Positions 1 through 9,626 of a stretch of 64,000 nucleotides of DNA are shown piece by piece. The stretch is from contig CAKSZL010000002.1 of assembly GCA_934525625.1 (NCBI GenBank), positions 1 to 64,000 on the forward strand, written 5' to 3'. A program made the translations under genes and the position numbers. Every line of letters begins with the position of its first letter. Position 1 is the first letter of the stretch. Origin of the DNA: an uncultured Burkholderiaceae bacterium (GTDB lineage Bacteria; Pseudomonadota; Gammaproteobacteria; Burkholderiales; Burkholderiaceae_B). The notes under the pieces are model-generated. The model ran no database searches. It was not told the DNA's origin and was given only the letters and a program-made list of their open reading frames with translations.

Positions 1-75
1 GCCGTGCTCTCCAGCGCCGAGATTCCCGATGAGCGCATGCTCAGGTTCACCTCTTGGATAGGGGATATGGCATGA
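1..75 (+). CDS. flhA: FlhA, C-terminal end (partial)
   Basis: The first 24 codons visible read AVLSSAEIPDERMLRF... and end at a TGA at 73-75. The 'VLS..EIP' motif close to the C-terminus is typical of FlhA, the large membrane subunit of the flagellar type III export gate whose cytoplasmic domain docks chaperone-substrate complexes. Only the tail is in the window. The stop codon overlaps the flhF ATG (ATGA), so the two genes are probably translationally coupled. Identification rests on this motif plus the classical flhA-flhF order. Confidence 0.8.
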   Translation, partial: AVLSSAEIPDERMLRFTSWIGDMA

Positions 76-2426
76 GCATTAGTCGATTCTTCGGGGCAAC
101 TACGCGGGAGGCCTTGAGGCAGGTGCGCCTGGCGCTGGGGCCGGATGCGCTGATCATTTCCAACCGGCGCGTCAATGGCGGCGTCGAGATTCTGGCTTCC
201 GACCAGACCGAGGCGCAGGCCGCCGCCGGGGCGTCCGCATCTACGTCCGCCGTCGCTGCGCCTGTCGCGCCCGCTGTTGCGCCGAATGCGCCGGAAGGCG
301 CCGCCAGGGCGGGGGCGCCGCAAGCTGCCGCTCCCGCGGGGGCCGAAGCTGCCGGGCAATTCGATTTGCAGCAGGCGGTAGGAGACTTGCGCGGCCTGCT
401 GGAAGCCAGGATGGACGAAATGCTGTGGGGCCAGCAATTGCAGCGGGTTCCCGTGGCGCTGGCGATGTTCCAGCGTTTGTTGGGCATGGGGTTCAGCACC
501 CGTTTGCTGCGCGCCATGCTCAAGCATTTGTCGCCGCAGCTGTCCGAGCGCGCCGCGCTGGACTGGTGCCGCAACGAACTCATCAAGCATCTGCCCGTGG
601 ACGGCAACGACGAGCGTACCTTGTCGGCTGGCGCCGTCGTGGCGCTGGTGGGCCCCACCGGCGTGGGCAAGACCACCACCATCGCCAAGCTGGCGGCGCG
701 CTGCGTGCGCCGGCTGGGGGCGGGCAACGTGGTGCTGCTGACCACCGACACTTACCGTATCGGGGCGCACGAGCAGTTGCGCATCTACGGCCGGATGATG
801 GGCGTGCCCGTGCACGTGGCCGAGGGCGCGGCCCAGCTGGCGGCGCTGGTACGCGAAGCCGGGCCGGAAAAACTGGTGCTGATCGACAACATCGGCGTCA
901 GCCAGCGCGACCATTACGTGGGCGAACAGGCCAGCCTGCTGGCCTCGGCCTCTCCCCGCGTGGTGCGCCTGCTGGCCCTGAACGCGGCCAGCCATGGCGA
1001 TACGCTGGACGAAGTGGCGCGCCGCTACGCCAACGACGGCGGCCCCCGGCTGGCGGGCTGCCTGATTACCAAGGTGGACGAAGCCGGCAGGCTGGGGCCC
1101 GTGCTGGACACCTGCATACGCTATCGCCTGCCTATCCATTATGTTTCCACCGGCCAGAAGGTGCCGGAAGACCTGGTCCGGGCCGACGCGGCCCGCCTGG
1201 TCGATCGCGCCTTCAGCGTGGCGGAAGGGCCGGCGCTGTATGCGCCCAGCCAGGCGGATCTGGCCATGCTGATGGCCTCCCAAGGTGGCAATACGCCGCG
1301 GTCCGCGCCCGCGCCGCAAGCCGCGGTTCGCATGGAAAACCTGCTGGCCTTGTTGGCGGGCAGGGCGGGCGGCCTGGGTACGGACGCCATCGAATCGGCC
1401 GCCCGCGCCATCGATGCCCATCTGGTGACGGCCATGGCTTACGAGGCCTTCCAACAATGGCAGTCGGGGCAGCCCGGCGCCGCGCCGGCGCATTTGCTGT
1501 CTCAGGTGGAGCGCACCTTGCCTTTGCTGGAGGCCGCGCATGTGGTGGCGCTTCCGGGCCAATTGCGCCTGCCGGGCAGCGCCGGCAAGCAAGCCATTCG
1601 CGCCTGCCTGCTGGCCGCACCCGACGGATCATGGCTGGCCAGTCCCTGGCAATGCTGGCTGCGCGAAGACGGCTGGGTCGCCAGCGACGGCCATGCGGGA
1701 ACCCAACCGCCCGCCGCTGGGCAATTGGACGCCTATCTGGACGAGAGCCTGGCCCAGGCCAGCCTGGCGCCGGTGCGCATGCTGGAGGACGCTGCCGCCG
1801 TCACCTTTACCGCCACCACAGGGCAGTGCGATTGGCTGGCCGCCTGCGCGCCGCGCAGCCGCTGGCTGCACGAAGGCGAGCCCGCCTTGGCGGTGGCCGT
1901 CGGGCGGCAATTGCTGCATCAACCCCTGGTGATGGCGCTGGGCGGTTTCCTGCGGGAAAGCCTGGGCTGGTCCGAGGCGGACGACATCACCTGGTGGACC
2001 GCGCAAACCGAGGTCGCCTTGGCCAAGCGCCAGAACCAGGGCCAGAAGCTGGGATTCTTCAGCTTGAAAGCGGTGCGCCGCAGCGACGATACCGTGATCA
2101 AGCACTGGATGGCCGTGGGCGATCTGCGTGGCGACGCCTTGAACCCGGAGCGCTGGGGCCGCTGGCTGCTGTTGCATGCGTCACGCCAGAGCGTGCTAAG
2201 GCTGGCGGGCCTGCATTGGCAATGGCTGGCGCAGCGGCGCTTGCCGTCGGTGCAGCAGGCCGGCGTGGCCGTGCAATTGGCGCTGGCGACCGCCCACATG
2301 CTGGACGACCCGCAGCTTTGCCGGGTGCTGCATGCCTTGGCGGAAGAGGGCAAGCCGAATACGGCGCGCCTGGCGCGCGCCGTCTGCAAGCTGTTCGAGC
2401 TCAAGCGGATGATGCCGCAAGCCTAG
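72..2426 (+). CDS. flhF: FlhF, SRP-type GTPase for flagellar placement, with long C-terminal extension
   Basis: 784 aa from the ATG at 72, which overlaps the flhA stop. FlhF is a third SRP-family GTPase (with Ffh and FtsY) that sets the site and number of flagella at the membrane. The N-terminus (MSISRFFG) is typical, followed by an Ala/Pro-rich linker (about 60-100). The NG domain carries Walker A GPTGVGKTT (194-202), DTYRIGAHEQLR (about 226-237) and TKVDEAGRLG (333-342). The G3 motif, usually DTxG, reads D272-N-I-G. The NG domain ends near residue 380. About 400 further residues match nothing I recognise, making the protein nearly twice the usual family length. No FlhG/FleN partner follows; flgN is next, convergent. 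Confidence 0.93.
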   Translation: MSISRFFGATTREALRQVRLALGPDALIISNRRVNGGVEILASDQTEAQAAAGASASTSAVAAPVAPAVAPNAPEGAARAGAPQAAAPAGAEAAGQFDLQQAVGDLRGLLEARMDEMLWGQQLQRVPVALAMFQRLLGMGFSTRLLRAMLKHLSPQLSERAALDWCRNELIKHLPVDGNDERTLSAGAVVALVGPTGVGKTTTIAKLAARCVRRLGAGNVVLLTTDTYRIGAHEQLRIYGRMMGVPVHVAEGAAQLAALVREAGPEKLVLIDNIGVSQRDHYVGEQASLLASASPRVVRLLALNAASHGDTLDEVARRYANDGGPRLAGCLITKVDEAGRLGPVLDTCIRYRLPIHYVSTGQKVPEDLVRADAARLVDRAFSVAEGPALYAPSQADLAMLMASQGGNTPRSAPAPQAAVRMENLLALLAGRAGGLGTDAIESAARAIDAHLVTAMAYEAFQQWQSGQPGAAPAHLLSQVERTLPLLEAAHVVALPGQLRLPGSAGKQAIRACLLAAPDGSWLASPWQCWLREDGWVASDGHAGTQPPAAGQLDAYLDESLAQASLAPVRMLEDAAAVTFTATTGQCDWLAACAPRSRWLHEGEPALAVAVGRQLLHQPLVMALGGFLRESLGWSEADDITWWTAQTEVALAKRQNQGQKLGFFSLKAVRRSDDTVIKHWMAVGDLRGDALNPERWGRWLLLHASRQSVLRLAGLHWQWLAQRRLPSVQQAGVAVQLALATAHMLDDPQLCRVLHALAEEGKPNTARLARAVCKLFELKRMMPQA

Positions 2427-2549
2427 TGCGGTTTTGGCCCAAGCGCCAACGCGCAAGCGCAGACAGTACAAGTTATATGACGTGGGGCCGCAGAGTAAGT
2501 CGAGCGGCAAGCAGGCGCTACGGAGCGGGATGGGATTCTGGAACTGGAG

Positions 2550-3032
2550 TCAGCCGGCCTTGATGTGGGTGCGCCCGGCAAGGCGCGCCGCATGGGGCCG
2601 GCCGCTGGCGTTGTATAGGGATTCGGCGCCCTGGCCCGTCAGTTGGCGCAGGTCGGCCAGCGTTTGCTGGGTGTGGCGCAGGTAGGTGTTGATGACGGTG
2701 CCGTTGGATTCGTTGAGATCGCGCGCCTGGGCGGCGACGCCTTGCAGTTCGGCCAACAGCGTCGCCAGGGCCGGGTGCTGCGCCAGAGCCTGTCGCAGGC
2801 CTTCGCCGTCGGGGCTGTGGCCCAATTGCGCCAGGGCCTGGTCGCGGACGGTGTCCAGCGCTTCGAATTGCTGTACGCAATCCAGCTTGGCCGCCGTGCT
2901 GGCCGTCAGTTGATCGGCCTGGCCGGGGTCTTGCAGTAAACGGGATTCTTCTTGTAGCGCCGCCAGAAACCGGCGCGCCAGTTCCAGCTGCCGGACCAGG
3001 CAGGTTTCCAGGGTTTGCAGCGGCGTCGTCAT
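2550..3032 (-). CDS. flgN: FlgN, chaperone for FlgK and FlgL
   Basis: 160 aa, almost entirely helical, rich in Leu, Gln and Ala, without membrane segments. FlgN is the cytoplasmic type III chaperone that holds the hook-filament junction proteins FlgK and FlgL and delivers them to FlhA. The gene starts 17 bases after the flgM stop, the usual flgMN pairing, and is convergent with flhF. Sequence conservation in this family is low, so position contributes much of the call. Confidence 0.85.
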   Translation of the reverse strand: MTTPLQTLETCLVRQLELARRFLAALQEESRLLQDPGQADQLTASTAAKLDCVQQFEALDTVRDQALAQLGHSPDGEGLRQALAQHPALATLLAELQGVAAQARDLNESNGTVINTYLRHTQQTLADLRQLTGQGAESLYNASGRPHAARLAGRTHIKAG

Positions 3033-3049
3033 GGCAAGGGCGGAATGGA

Positions 3050-3328
3050 TTATTTGATCAGTTCGCGGGCGCTGGCCAGCAGGGAGTCGGCGATGCGGCT
3101 GGTGTCTATCTTGAGTTCGCCGGAGGCCAGCGCGTCGCGGATGGCCTGGACTTTCTGCAGGTCTACGTCGTGGGCGCCGCTGCTGAGCGCGGCGAGCTGG
3201 CGGGCGGTATCGCTTAAATCCACGTTGCGGCCGGACGCAGCCTGGCCGGACGCGGCCTGCGGGCGGGGTTCACGCGCCGAGGCCAGGGCGGTCAGTTTGG
3301 CATGAGGCGAGGAAGAGGATATTTTCAC
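3050..3328 (-). CDS. flgM: FlgM, anti-sigma-28 factor
   Basis: 92 aa. FlgM binds FliA (encoded at 32287-33027) and blocks late flagellar transcription until it is exported through the finished hook-basal body. The N-terminal half is Ala/Ser-rich and probably disordered. The C-terminal half has the conserved pattern VDLSDTARQLAAL...KVQAIRDALASGELKIDTSRIADSLL, the sigma-binding helices of the family. It is first in a leftward pair with flgN. A moderate sigma-28-like box lies about 70-100 bases upstream (3398-3424). Confidence 0.93.
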   Translation of the reverse strand: MKISSSSPHAKLTALASAREPRPQAASGQAASGRNVDLSDTARQLAALSSGAHDVDLQKVQAIRDALASGELKIDTSRIADSLLASARELIK

Positions 3329-3397
3329 GATAGCTCCGGGCTAGGGCTGTGGCCTGTTGACGCCGCCGGGGCGACAATCTGGGTTCGAGTATAGCGG

Positions 3398-3424
3398 CTT
3401 ACGGAAATATCCCGCGAATCTTTA
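3398..3424 (-). promoter_or_regulatory. Candidate sigma-28 promoter for flgMN
   Basis: On the minus strand TAAA (3424-3421) is followed after exactly 15 bases by TCCGTAAG (3405-3398). Compared with the GCCGTTAA -10 element of the two strong sigma-28 promoters in this window it matches 5 of 8 positions. The inferred start near 3391 would leave a leader of about 60 bases before flgM. Spacing is right; the -10 match is only fair. Confidence 0.35.
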
Positions 3425-3494
3425 GGGTTGGCGCTGATTTGGCCCGTCCGTATGGCGGCCACTCGGCGGGGCTGGGCAAGGGCGGCGCTCACGG

Positions 3495-4217
3495 CTACAT
3501 CGCCAGTATGACGGTCTGGGCGTTTAGCACGCGGCCGTGAACGACTTGCCCCGACGGCGTGCGCACCTGGATGACGGCGCCGGGTTCGCCCGACTGCACG
3601 GCCGTGCCTTCGCCCGTGGCGGTGAAGCCGTCGCCGCGCACTTCCAGCGTGACGGCCTGGCCGCGCAGGACGGAATGGGGCGCTTGCAGCGTGTTGTGCT
3701 TGAGCGCCTGGTTGGCGGCGATGCGCTGCACCGTGGTGTAGCCCAGCACGTCTTCCAGCGCGACGGCGGCGCCCGCCGGCAGGCGCATCAGGTCGCCTTC
3801 GCGCAGGGTGACGTCGCCTTCGCCCAGAACGGTGTTGGGCGGCAGCGGGCGGGCAGCTACCGGGTATTGGCCCATGACGCGCAGTTGCACCGGCACGTAG
3901 GCCACCCAATGGGCCGGCGCCAGGCAGCGCAGCCCGACGCTGAAGCGCGAGCGCAGCGTGCCTTGGCCGCCCAGAAAGGCTTCGGCCTCGGTACAGGCGG
4001 GCTGGGCGTCGAGCTTGGCGGTGTCGAACTGGACGTGGATGTCGCCTTCCAGGCCGCGCTGGAGCACTTGCTGTTCGACGTAATCCCGCAGCAGGCCGCG
4101 CATCTGCGCCAGCGTGCCGGCGTCGGGCGCGGCGGGCTGCGCCGCTGCCGGCAGCGGACAACACAGCAGGAAGGCCGTAAAGGCGAACGCGGACAGGCGC
4201 GGCGGAAAAACAGGCAT
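3495..4217 (-). CDS. flgA: FlgA, periplasmic P-ring assembly chaperone
   Basis: 240 aa with a Sec signal peptide ([20 protein letters not shown]... cleaved near AAAQP, about residue 26). FlgA helps FlgI assemble into the P ring in the periplasm. The C-terminal two thirds contain the SAF-like pattern seen in Flg[24 protein letters not shown], then [22 protein letters not shown], and a C-terminus with '[13 protein letters not shown]', typical of the family. It is transcribed leftward, divergent from flgB, and separated from flgM by 166 bases. Confidence 0.95.
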   Translation of the reverse strand: MPVFPPRLSAFAFTAFLLCCPLPAAAQPAAPDAGTLAQMRGLLRDYVEQQVLQRGLEGDIHVQFDTAKLDAQPACTEAEAFLGGQGTLRSRFSVGLRCLAPAHWVAYVPVQLRVMGQYPVAARPLPPNTVLGEGDVTLREGDLMRLPAGAAVALEDVLGYTTVQRIAANQALKHNTLQAPHSVLRGQAVTLEVRGDGFTATGEGTAVQSGEPGAVIQVRTPSGQVVHGRVLNAQTVILAM

Positions 4218-4378
4218 GGCGCCATTCTATCGGGCGCGCGCGGGCGCCATCGGGAGGAATTGGCAAGCAAATACTGTGCTGTTTCGGCGTTTGTCGGGAA
4301 GGCGATGCCGCTACCATTGTCAGCAAGCCATAAAAGGGCGATCCGCGCCCTCAACCGATAGCCATAGCCGTCATCCCC

Positions 4379-4789
4379 ATGACCGATCCGATCAGCCGCG
4401 AACTAGGTTTCATGCAGAACGCGATTTCGCTGCGCCAGCAACGGCAGGAAGTGCTGGCGACCAATATCGCCAATGCCGACACGCCCAATTACAAGGCGCG
4501 CGATTTCGATTTCGCCCAGTCGTTGCGCCAGGCCGCGGGCGTGGGCGCGCAAGGCCAAGCGCCGCTGGCGCTGTCGCGCACCTCGGCGCGCCATCTGCCC
4601 GGCCAGGGCGACGCCGGCGGGCGGCCCGAACTGCTGTACCGCCAGCCCCTGCAGCCCAGCCTGGACGGCAACACGGTCGACATGGACGTCGAACGCGTCC
4701 AGTTCGCCGACAACACCTCGCGCTACCAGGCGGATCTGACCATCATTTCCCAGCGCCTGAAGTCCATCAACGCCGCGCTGGCGCAATAA
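4379..4789 (+). CDS. flgB: FlgB, proximal rod protein
   Basis: 136 aa. FlgB forms the proximal rod of the flagellar axis in the periplasm. The N-terminal rod signature is present ([28 protein letters not shown], about residues 18-45), as is the C-terminal helix ([19 protein letters not shown]). It opens the rightward flgB-J run; flgC follows 11 bases later. Confidence 0.96.
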   Translation: MTDPISRELGFMQNAISLRQQRQEVLATNIANADTPNYKARDFDFAQSLRQAAGVGAQGQAPLALSRTSARHLPGQGDAGGRPELLYRQPLQPSLDGNTVDMDVERVQFADNTSRYQADLTIISQRLKSINAALAQ

Positions 4790-4800
4790 GAAAGGCAGCC

Positions 4801-5208
4801 ATGTCCACCTTCAACATCTTCCAGATAGCGGGCTCGGCCCTGACGGCCCAGTCCCAGCGCATGAACGTCTCGGCCAGCAACATGGCCAACGCCAACAGCG
4901 CCGCCGGCCCCGACGGCCAGCCCTACCGCGCCCGGCAGGTCGTGTTCCAGCTCGACCCCCTGAAAGGCCAGAACGCGGTGGGCGGCGTGCGCGTCTCGGC
5001 CGTGGTTGAAAGCAACGCGCCGGCGCGCATGCAGTACGAGCCGGGCAACCCACTGGCAAACGAGCAGGGCTACGTGGCCATGCCCAACGTCGACGTGGTC
5101 GCGGAAACCGTCAACATGATTTCCGCTTCCCGCTCTTACCAGGCCAACGTCGAGGTCATCAATACGGCCAAGAGCCTGATGGCCCGCACGCTCAGCATCG
5201 GTCAATAA
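4801..5208 (+). CDS. flgC: FlgC, proximal rod protein
   Basis: 135 aa. It has the flagellar rod signature near the N-terminus ([22 protein letters not shown], about 13-34) and the conserved C-terminal block ([40 protein letters not shown]) of the FlgC/E/F/G family. FlgC works with FlgB and FlgF in the proximal rod. The ATG at 4801 has GAAAGGCAGCC upstream and gives the normal family length; the reading frame is open further upstream but without family similarity. Confidence 0.96.
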   Translation: MSTFNIFQIAGSALTAQSQRMNVSASNMANANSAAGPDGQPYRARQVVFQLDPLKGQNAVGGVRVSAVVESNAPARMQYEPGNPLANEQGYVAMPNVDVVAETVNMISASRSYQANVEVINTAKSLMARTLSIGQ

Positions 5209-5228
5209 CGCATAAAGGTTGAACAGGC

Positions 5229-5927
5229 ATGAGCACGGTTACTCCCGCAGCGGGCAACAACACGGCGGCGGCCCTGGCCCAGGTTTCGCAAAGCAACAGC
5301 ATCATGGGCGATACGCAGGACCGCTTCCTGACGCTGCTGGTTACGCAGTTGCGCAACCAGGACCCCCTCAACCCCATGGACAACGCCGCCGTCACGTCGC
5401 AGATCGCGCAGTTGTCCACGGTGTCCGGCATCGAGCAGCTCAACAACACGCTGCTGGCCTTGTCCGGGCAGATGGATTTGTCGCAGTCCATGCAGGCGGC
5501 GTCCTTCATCGGCAAGGAAGTGCTGGTGCCGGGCGACAAGATACGCCTGGGCAGCACCGAAGACGGGCTGGGCAAGGTGGCCACGCCTTTCGGTTTCGAG
5601 CTGTATTCCAAGGCCAAGACCGTACAGGTTTCCATCCTGGACGGCAGCGGCCAGGTGGTGCGCCAAATGGAACTCGACCAGCCCGACCAGCTCGGCGAAG
5701 GCATACACAGCCTGTCCTGGGACGGCCTGAACGACCAGGGCCAGCCCTTGACCGACGGCGCCTACCAGGTGCAAGTGCTGGCGACGGACGCCGAAGGCAA
5801 GACGCTGGCGGCCGACGCGCTGACCTACGGCAAGGTGGGCAGCGTGGCGTATTCGTCCGCCGGGCTGCGCCTGGACTTGGGCTTGGCGGGCACGTATTCG
5901 CTGTTCGACATCCGCAAGGTCATGTAA
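5229..5927 (+). CDS. flgD: FlgD, hook cap / hook scaffold protein
   Basis: 232 aa. FlgD caps the growing hook and directs FlgE polymerisation, and is then discarded. The N-terminal export region contains the family motif DRFLTLLVTQLRNQDPLNPMDN (about 29-50). The C-terminal half has FLN/Ig-like strands (GLNDQGQPLTDGAYQVQV). It lies between flgC and flgE in the expected order. Confidence 0.96.
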   Translation: MSTVTPAAGNNTAAALAQVSQSNSIMGDTQDRFLTLLVTQLRNQDPLNPMDNAAVTSQIAQLSTVSGIEQLNNTLLALSGQMDLSQSMQAASFIGKEVLVPGDKIRLGSTEDGLGKVATPFGFELYSKAKTVQVSILDGSGQVVRQMELDQPDQLGEGIHSLSWDGLNDQGQPLTDGAYQVQVLATDAEGKTLAADALTYGKVGSVAYSSAGLRLDLGLAGTYSLFDIRKVM

Positions 5928-6001
5928 ACGGTTTTATCGATTGCCGCCCGGCCTGGCCGGCGGCGGATTTTCGCAAAGATTTTTCAGCAAAGAGGCACAT
6001 C

Positions 6002-7222
6002 ATGGGTTTCGGTCAAGGCTTGAGCGGTTTGAACGCCGCAGCGCAGGATCTGGACGTCATCGGCAACAACATCGCCAACTCCGCTACCGTTGGCTTCAAG
6101 GCATCGTCGGCGATGTTCGCCGACGTTTACGCGCAGTCCCAGGCGGTCGGCATTGGCGTGCAGGTGGCCGATATCAAGCAGCGCTTCTCCATAGGCAACA
6201 TCAATGTCACGGGCGGGCAGTACGACATCGCCATCGACGGCGAGAGGGGCTTTTTCCGGATGCTGGATACCAGCGGCGTGCTGCAGTACACCCGCAACGG
6301 CCAGTTCGGCATCAACGAGAACTACGACATCGTCAACGCCCAGGGCGCCAAGCTGACCGGCTTCGGCGTGGCGGCCGGCGGCAAGTCGCCCACCACCGAC
6401 TTGCAGCCGCTCAAGCTGCCGGTGGGCAACATGCCGCCGCTGGCGACTTCCACCCTCACGACGCAAGTCAACGTGGATGCCAATGCCCCCGTCATTACCG
6501 CTCCGTTCGATTCGTCCGACTCCGCGACGTATACCCACATGCTGCCCATCGCGGTTTTCGATTCCCTGGGCAACCGGCACGAGCTGATGCAGTATTTCGC
6601 GAAGCAGAACGGCGTGAACGGCGAAAGCGTGTGGGAAGTCCATTACCAGTTCGGTGACGGCACTTATCCGGTGACGCCGTCTTCCCACACTCTTCAGTTC
6701 GACCAAAACGGCGTGATGACCGTGGGACAGAACGCGACGCTTGCCATTCCCAATCCAGGCGGCGCCACGTCGCCGGCGGCCGACATGAGCATCAACCTGT
6801 CCTATGCGGGCTCCAACTCTTTCGGCAGCGAGTTCACCAGCAGCTTCACACAGAATGGCTACGCCACCGGCGAGTTCGCCAGCATCCAGGTGGCCAACAA
6901 CGGCGCGATCCTTGCCAACTACACCAATGGCAAGAGCCAGACGGTGGGTTTCGTCGCGCTGGCCAATTTCGCCAACATGCAGGGCCTGAAAGCCGTGGGC
7001 GGCAACGCCTGGGTGGAAACCAGCGCCTCGGGCCAGCCCGTGGTCGGGCAGCCGGGCACCAACGGCCTGGCCATGCTCAAGGGGCAGGCGGTCGAGGCCT
7101 CCAACGTCGACATGAGCCAGGAACTGGTCAACATGATCATCGCGCAACGCACCTATCAGGCCAATGCGCAGGCCATCAAGACGCAGGATCAGATCATGCA
7201 GACGCTGATCACGATGCGCTAA
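6002..7222 (+). CDS. flgE: FlgE, hook protein
   Basis: 406 aa from the ATG at 6002 (GAGG lies about 9 bases upstream). FlgE polymerises into the hook. N-terminal rod-type signature: LNAAAQDLDVIGNNIANSATVGFKASSAMF (about 10-40). The central D1/D2 region (TQVNVDANAPV..., DSLGNRHELMQYF) is typical of FlgE, and the C-terminus has the family helix EASNVDMSQELVNMIIAQRTYQANAQAIKTQDQIMQTL. Length is in the usual 400-residue class. Confidence 0.96.
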   Translation: MGFGQGLSGLNAAAQDLDVIGNNIANSATVGFKASSAMFADVYAQSQAVGIGVQVADIKQRFSIGNINVTGGQYDIAIDGERGFFRMLDTSGVLQYTRNGQFGINENYDIVNAQGAKLTGFGVAAGGKSPTTDLQPLKLPVGNMPPLATSTLTTQVNVDANAPVITAPFDSSDSATYTHMLPIAVFDSLGNRHELMQYFAKQNGVNGESVWEVHYQFGDGTYPVTPSSHTLQFDQNGVMTVGQNATLAIPNPGGATSPAADMSINLSYAGSNSFGSEFTSSFTQNGYATGEFASIQVANNGAILANYTNGKSQTVGFVALANFANMQGLKAVGGNAWVETSASGQPVVGQPGTNGLAMLKGQAVEASNVDMSQELVNMIIAQRTYQANAQAIKTQDQIMQTLITMR

Positions 7223-7240
7223 GAGGCGGGCGCGGGCTTT

Positions 7241-7990
7241 ATGGATCGCATTCTTTACACGGCGGGCGGCGGCGCGGCGCGCATGCTGGAGCAGCAGTCC
7301 GTCGCCAGCAACAACCTGGCCAACGTCAACACCACGGGTTTTCGCCAGCAGCTCTCCATGCAGCGGGCCGTGCCTTTCGTGGCCGAGCAGGGCTTGCCCA
7401 CGCGCGTGGCCACCGTGGCGGCCACGCATGGCAGCGACATGTCGGGCGGGCCGCTGGCCGAAACCGGCAATCCGATGCACGTGGCCTTGCAGGGCCCGGG
7501 CTGGTTCGCGGTGCGCACGCCCAATGGCGAAGCCTATACGCGCGCCGGCGAATTCGCCGTCAACGCCGACAACCAGTTGGTCACCCGCGCCCACGGCTAT
7601 CCCGTGCTCTCCGCCGACGGCGAGCCCATGGAGATTCCCGACCGCGGCACGGTGACGTTCTCGTCCGACGGCCAACTGACCGCGCTGGGCGCGGGCGATC
7701 CGCCCAACACCATACAGGTGGTGGGCCAGCTCAAGCTGGTCAATCCGGAAGCGGCGCAACTGCAGCGCGGCGACGACGGGTTTTTCCGTGTGGCCGGCCA
7801 GGCGGCGGCCCAGCCCGACCCCGAGGTGCGCATCGTGTCGGGCTTTCTGGAAAAAAGCAACGTCAATGCGGCGCAGGCCATGGTGGCCCTGATAGAGAAC
7901 GCGCGCCAGTTCGAGATGCAGATGAAAGTCATACGCGACGCCTCCGCCAATGCGGAGCGCGCCAACGGCATTTTGTCGGCAAACAATTAA
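7241..7990 (+). CDS. flgF: FlgF, proximal rod protein
   Basis: 249 aa. It begins [34 protein letters not shown], the FlgF/FlgG N-terminal pattern, and ends with EKSNVNAAQAMVALIENARQFEMQMKVIRDASANAERAN, the form specific to FlgF. It is part of the rod between FlgC and FlgG, and follows flgE by 18 bases. The 138 bases between it and flgG contain no gene. Confidence 0.95.
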   Translation: MDRILYTAGGGAARMLEQQSVASNNLANVNTTGFRQQLSMQRAVPFVAEQGLPTRVATVAATHGSDMSGGPLAETGNPMHVALQGPGWFAVRTPNGEAYTRAGEFAVNADNQLVTRAHGYPVLSADGEPMEIPDRGTVTFSSDGQLTALGAGDPPNTIQVVGQLKLVNPEAAQLQRGDDGFFRVAGQAAAQPDPEVRIVSGFLEKSNVNAAQAMVALIENARQFEMQMKVIRDASANAERANGILSANN

Positions 7991-8128
7991 TTCCATTTGC
8001 GGATCGAGCCGGTACGCGAAGGCGAAGCTCAGGCAGTAATGAGGTACGGCAAGCACAGCCGACAAAGCAATCGTTCGATCTACTAACGAAATGGCCGGCG
8101 GCCTGGATAGTTTGAAAAAGGAAGCAAG

Positions 8129-8914
8129 ATGATACGGTCCTTATGGATAGCCAAAACCGGTCTGGAAACCCAGCAGACCAGCCTCGACGTGATTTCCAAC
8201 AACCTGGCCAACGTCAATACGGCGGGCTTCAAGCGCAGCCGGGCCGTATTCGAAGACCTGCTCTACCAGACGCTGCGCCAGCCCGGCGCGCAGGTGGGGG
8301 CGGCCAATCAGCTGCCCTCCGGCCTGCAAGTGGGCACGGGCGTGCGCACGGTGGCCACCGAGCGCCTGCATACCCAGGGCAACCTGCGTGAAACCGGCGA
8401 CTCCATGGACATCGCCATCGACGGCAAGGGCTTTCTGCAAGTGGAAATGCCCGACGGTTCCTTCGCCTACACGCGCGACGGCAGCCTGCAGGTGGACCAG
8501 AACGGCCAACTGGTGACGGCCGGCGGCTACCCCATCCAGCCGCCCATCAACATTCCCGACAACGCGCTTGAAATTACCGTTGCGCGCGACGGCACGGTGT
8601 CGGTGACGCAGCCGGGCGCGGTGGGCACCAGCGTGCAGGTGGGGCAGTTGCAGCTCAGCACCTTCATCAACCCCACCGGCCTGCAGGCCATAGGCGAAAA
8701 CCTGTTCGTCGAAACCGACGCCTCGGGCGTGGCCAACTTCGCCCAGCCCGGCCTGGACGGCGCGGGCCTGGTGCGCCAGAAGTACGTCGAAACTTCCAAC
8801 GTCAACGTGGCCGAAGAGCTGGTCAACATGATCACCGCCCAGCGCGCCTACGAATTGAACAGCAAGGCCATCCAGACGTCCGACCAGATGCTGGCGCGCC
8901 TGACGCAGTTGTAA
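8129..8914 (+). CDS. flgG: FlgG, distal rod protein
   Basis: 261 aa, the normal FlgG length. N-terminus [47 protein letters not shown] and C-terminus [43 protein letters not shown] are nearly canonical. FlgG is the distal rod, which passes through the P and L rings. The gap before it (7991-8128) could hold a separate promoter, but I see no convincing boxes. flgH follows with a 2-base gap. Confidence 0.97.
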   Translation: MIRSLWIAKTGLETQQTSLDVISNNLANVNTAGFKRSRAVFEDLLYQTLRQPGAQVGAANQLPSGLQVGTGVRTVATERLHTQGNLRETGDSMDIAIDGKGFLQVEMPDGSFAYTRDGSLQVDQNGQLVTAGGYPIQPPINIPDNALEITVARDGTVSVTQPGAVGTSVQVGQLQLSTFINPTGLQAIGENLFVETDASGVANFAQPGLDGAGLVRQKYVETSNVNVAEELVNMITAQRAYELNSKAIQTSDQMLARLTQL

Positions 8915-8916
8915 TA

Positions 8917-9603
8917 ATGGCCAGTATCCTGTCGCGAGTCGCCGCCGTCTGCCTGGCCCTGGTGCTGGGCGGCTGCGCTTTGATTCCACCCGAACCGGTG
9001 GTGACCGGCCCGCTGACGGCTACGCCGCCGCCGGTCGAGGCGGTCGAGCGCGCGGCCAACGGCGCCATCTACCAGCCCACGGTCTACGGCAACTACCCCT
9101 TGTTCGAAGACCGCCGCCCGCGCAACGTCGGCGACATCGTCACCATCATCATCCAGGAACGCACGAACGCGTCCAAGAACGTCTCGACGGCGTCGTCGCG
9201 CACCGGCAGCGCCGGCCTGGGCCTGAACTCGGTGCCCAAGTTCTTCCCGCCGGGCTTCGGGCCGCAGCAGGGCTTCGACATGGAAGGCAACAACGACGCG
9301 CAAGGCACGGGCTCTAGCCGCGCGGACAACTTGTTCACCGGCACCATCACCACCACCGTGGTGCAGGTATTGCCCAACGGCAACCTGCTGGTGGCGGGCG
9401 ACAAGCAGATGGCCATCAATCGCGGCAGCGAACATGTGCGCTTTTCGGGCGTGGTCGATCCGCGCTCCATTACCGGCGCGAACACCGTGATGTCCACCCA
9501 GGTGGCCGATGCGCGCATCGAGTTCCGCAGCCAGGGCCGTATGGACGAAGTGCAGGAAATGGGTTGGCTGCAGCGCTTTTTCCTGAATATTTCGCCGTTC
9601 TAG
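8917..9603 (+). CDS. flgH: FlgH, L-ring lipoprotein
   Basis: 228 aa. A lipoprotein signal ends in the lipobox L-G-G-C20, so the mature N-terminus is lipidated. FlgH forms the L ring in the outer membrane. Family motifs seen are [54 protein letters not shown] and [30 protein letters not shown], ending in a C-terminal ...[12 protein letters not shown]. It sits in its classical place between flgG and flgI. Confidence 0.97.
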   Translation: MASILSRVAAVCLALVLGGCALIPPEPVVTGPLTATPPPVEAVERAANGAIYQPTVYGNYPLFEDRRPRNVGDIVTIIIQERTNASKNVSTASSRTGSAGLGLNSVPKFFPPGFGPQQGFDMEGNNDAQGTGSSRADNLFTGTITTTVVQVLPNGNLLVAGDKQMAINRGSEHVRFSGVVDPRSITGANTVMSTQVADARIEFRSQGRMDEVQEMGWLQRFFLNISPF

Positions 9604-9626
9604 CGCAAACAGACTATAGGGCAGCG

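Noticed and set aside
425-2563. Long second open frame inside flhF on the same strand
   Set aside because: Arg/Gly/Ala-rich product without family similarity; flhF fully explains the region.
2434-2685. Small ORF after flhF, on the + strand
   Set aside because: Overlaps flgN on the other strand by half and has no convincing ribosome site or protein-like pattern.
4331-4361. Possible sigma-28 promoter before flgB (TAAA ... ACCGATAG)
   Set aside because: The -10-like part is good but 19 bases separate the boxes instead of the 15 seen in the two clear FliA promoters, and flgB is normally an early-class gene.
5984-8065. Long minus-strand open frame opposite flgE-flgF
   Set aside because: Same reason: the plus-strand FlgE and FlgF are unmistakable and this product is His/Val/Gly-rich noise.
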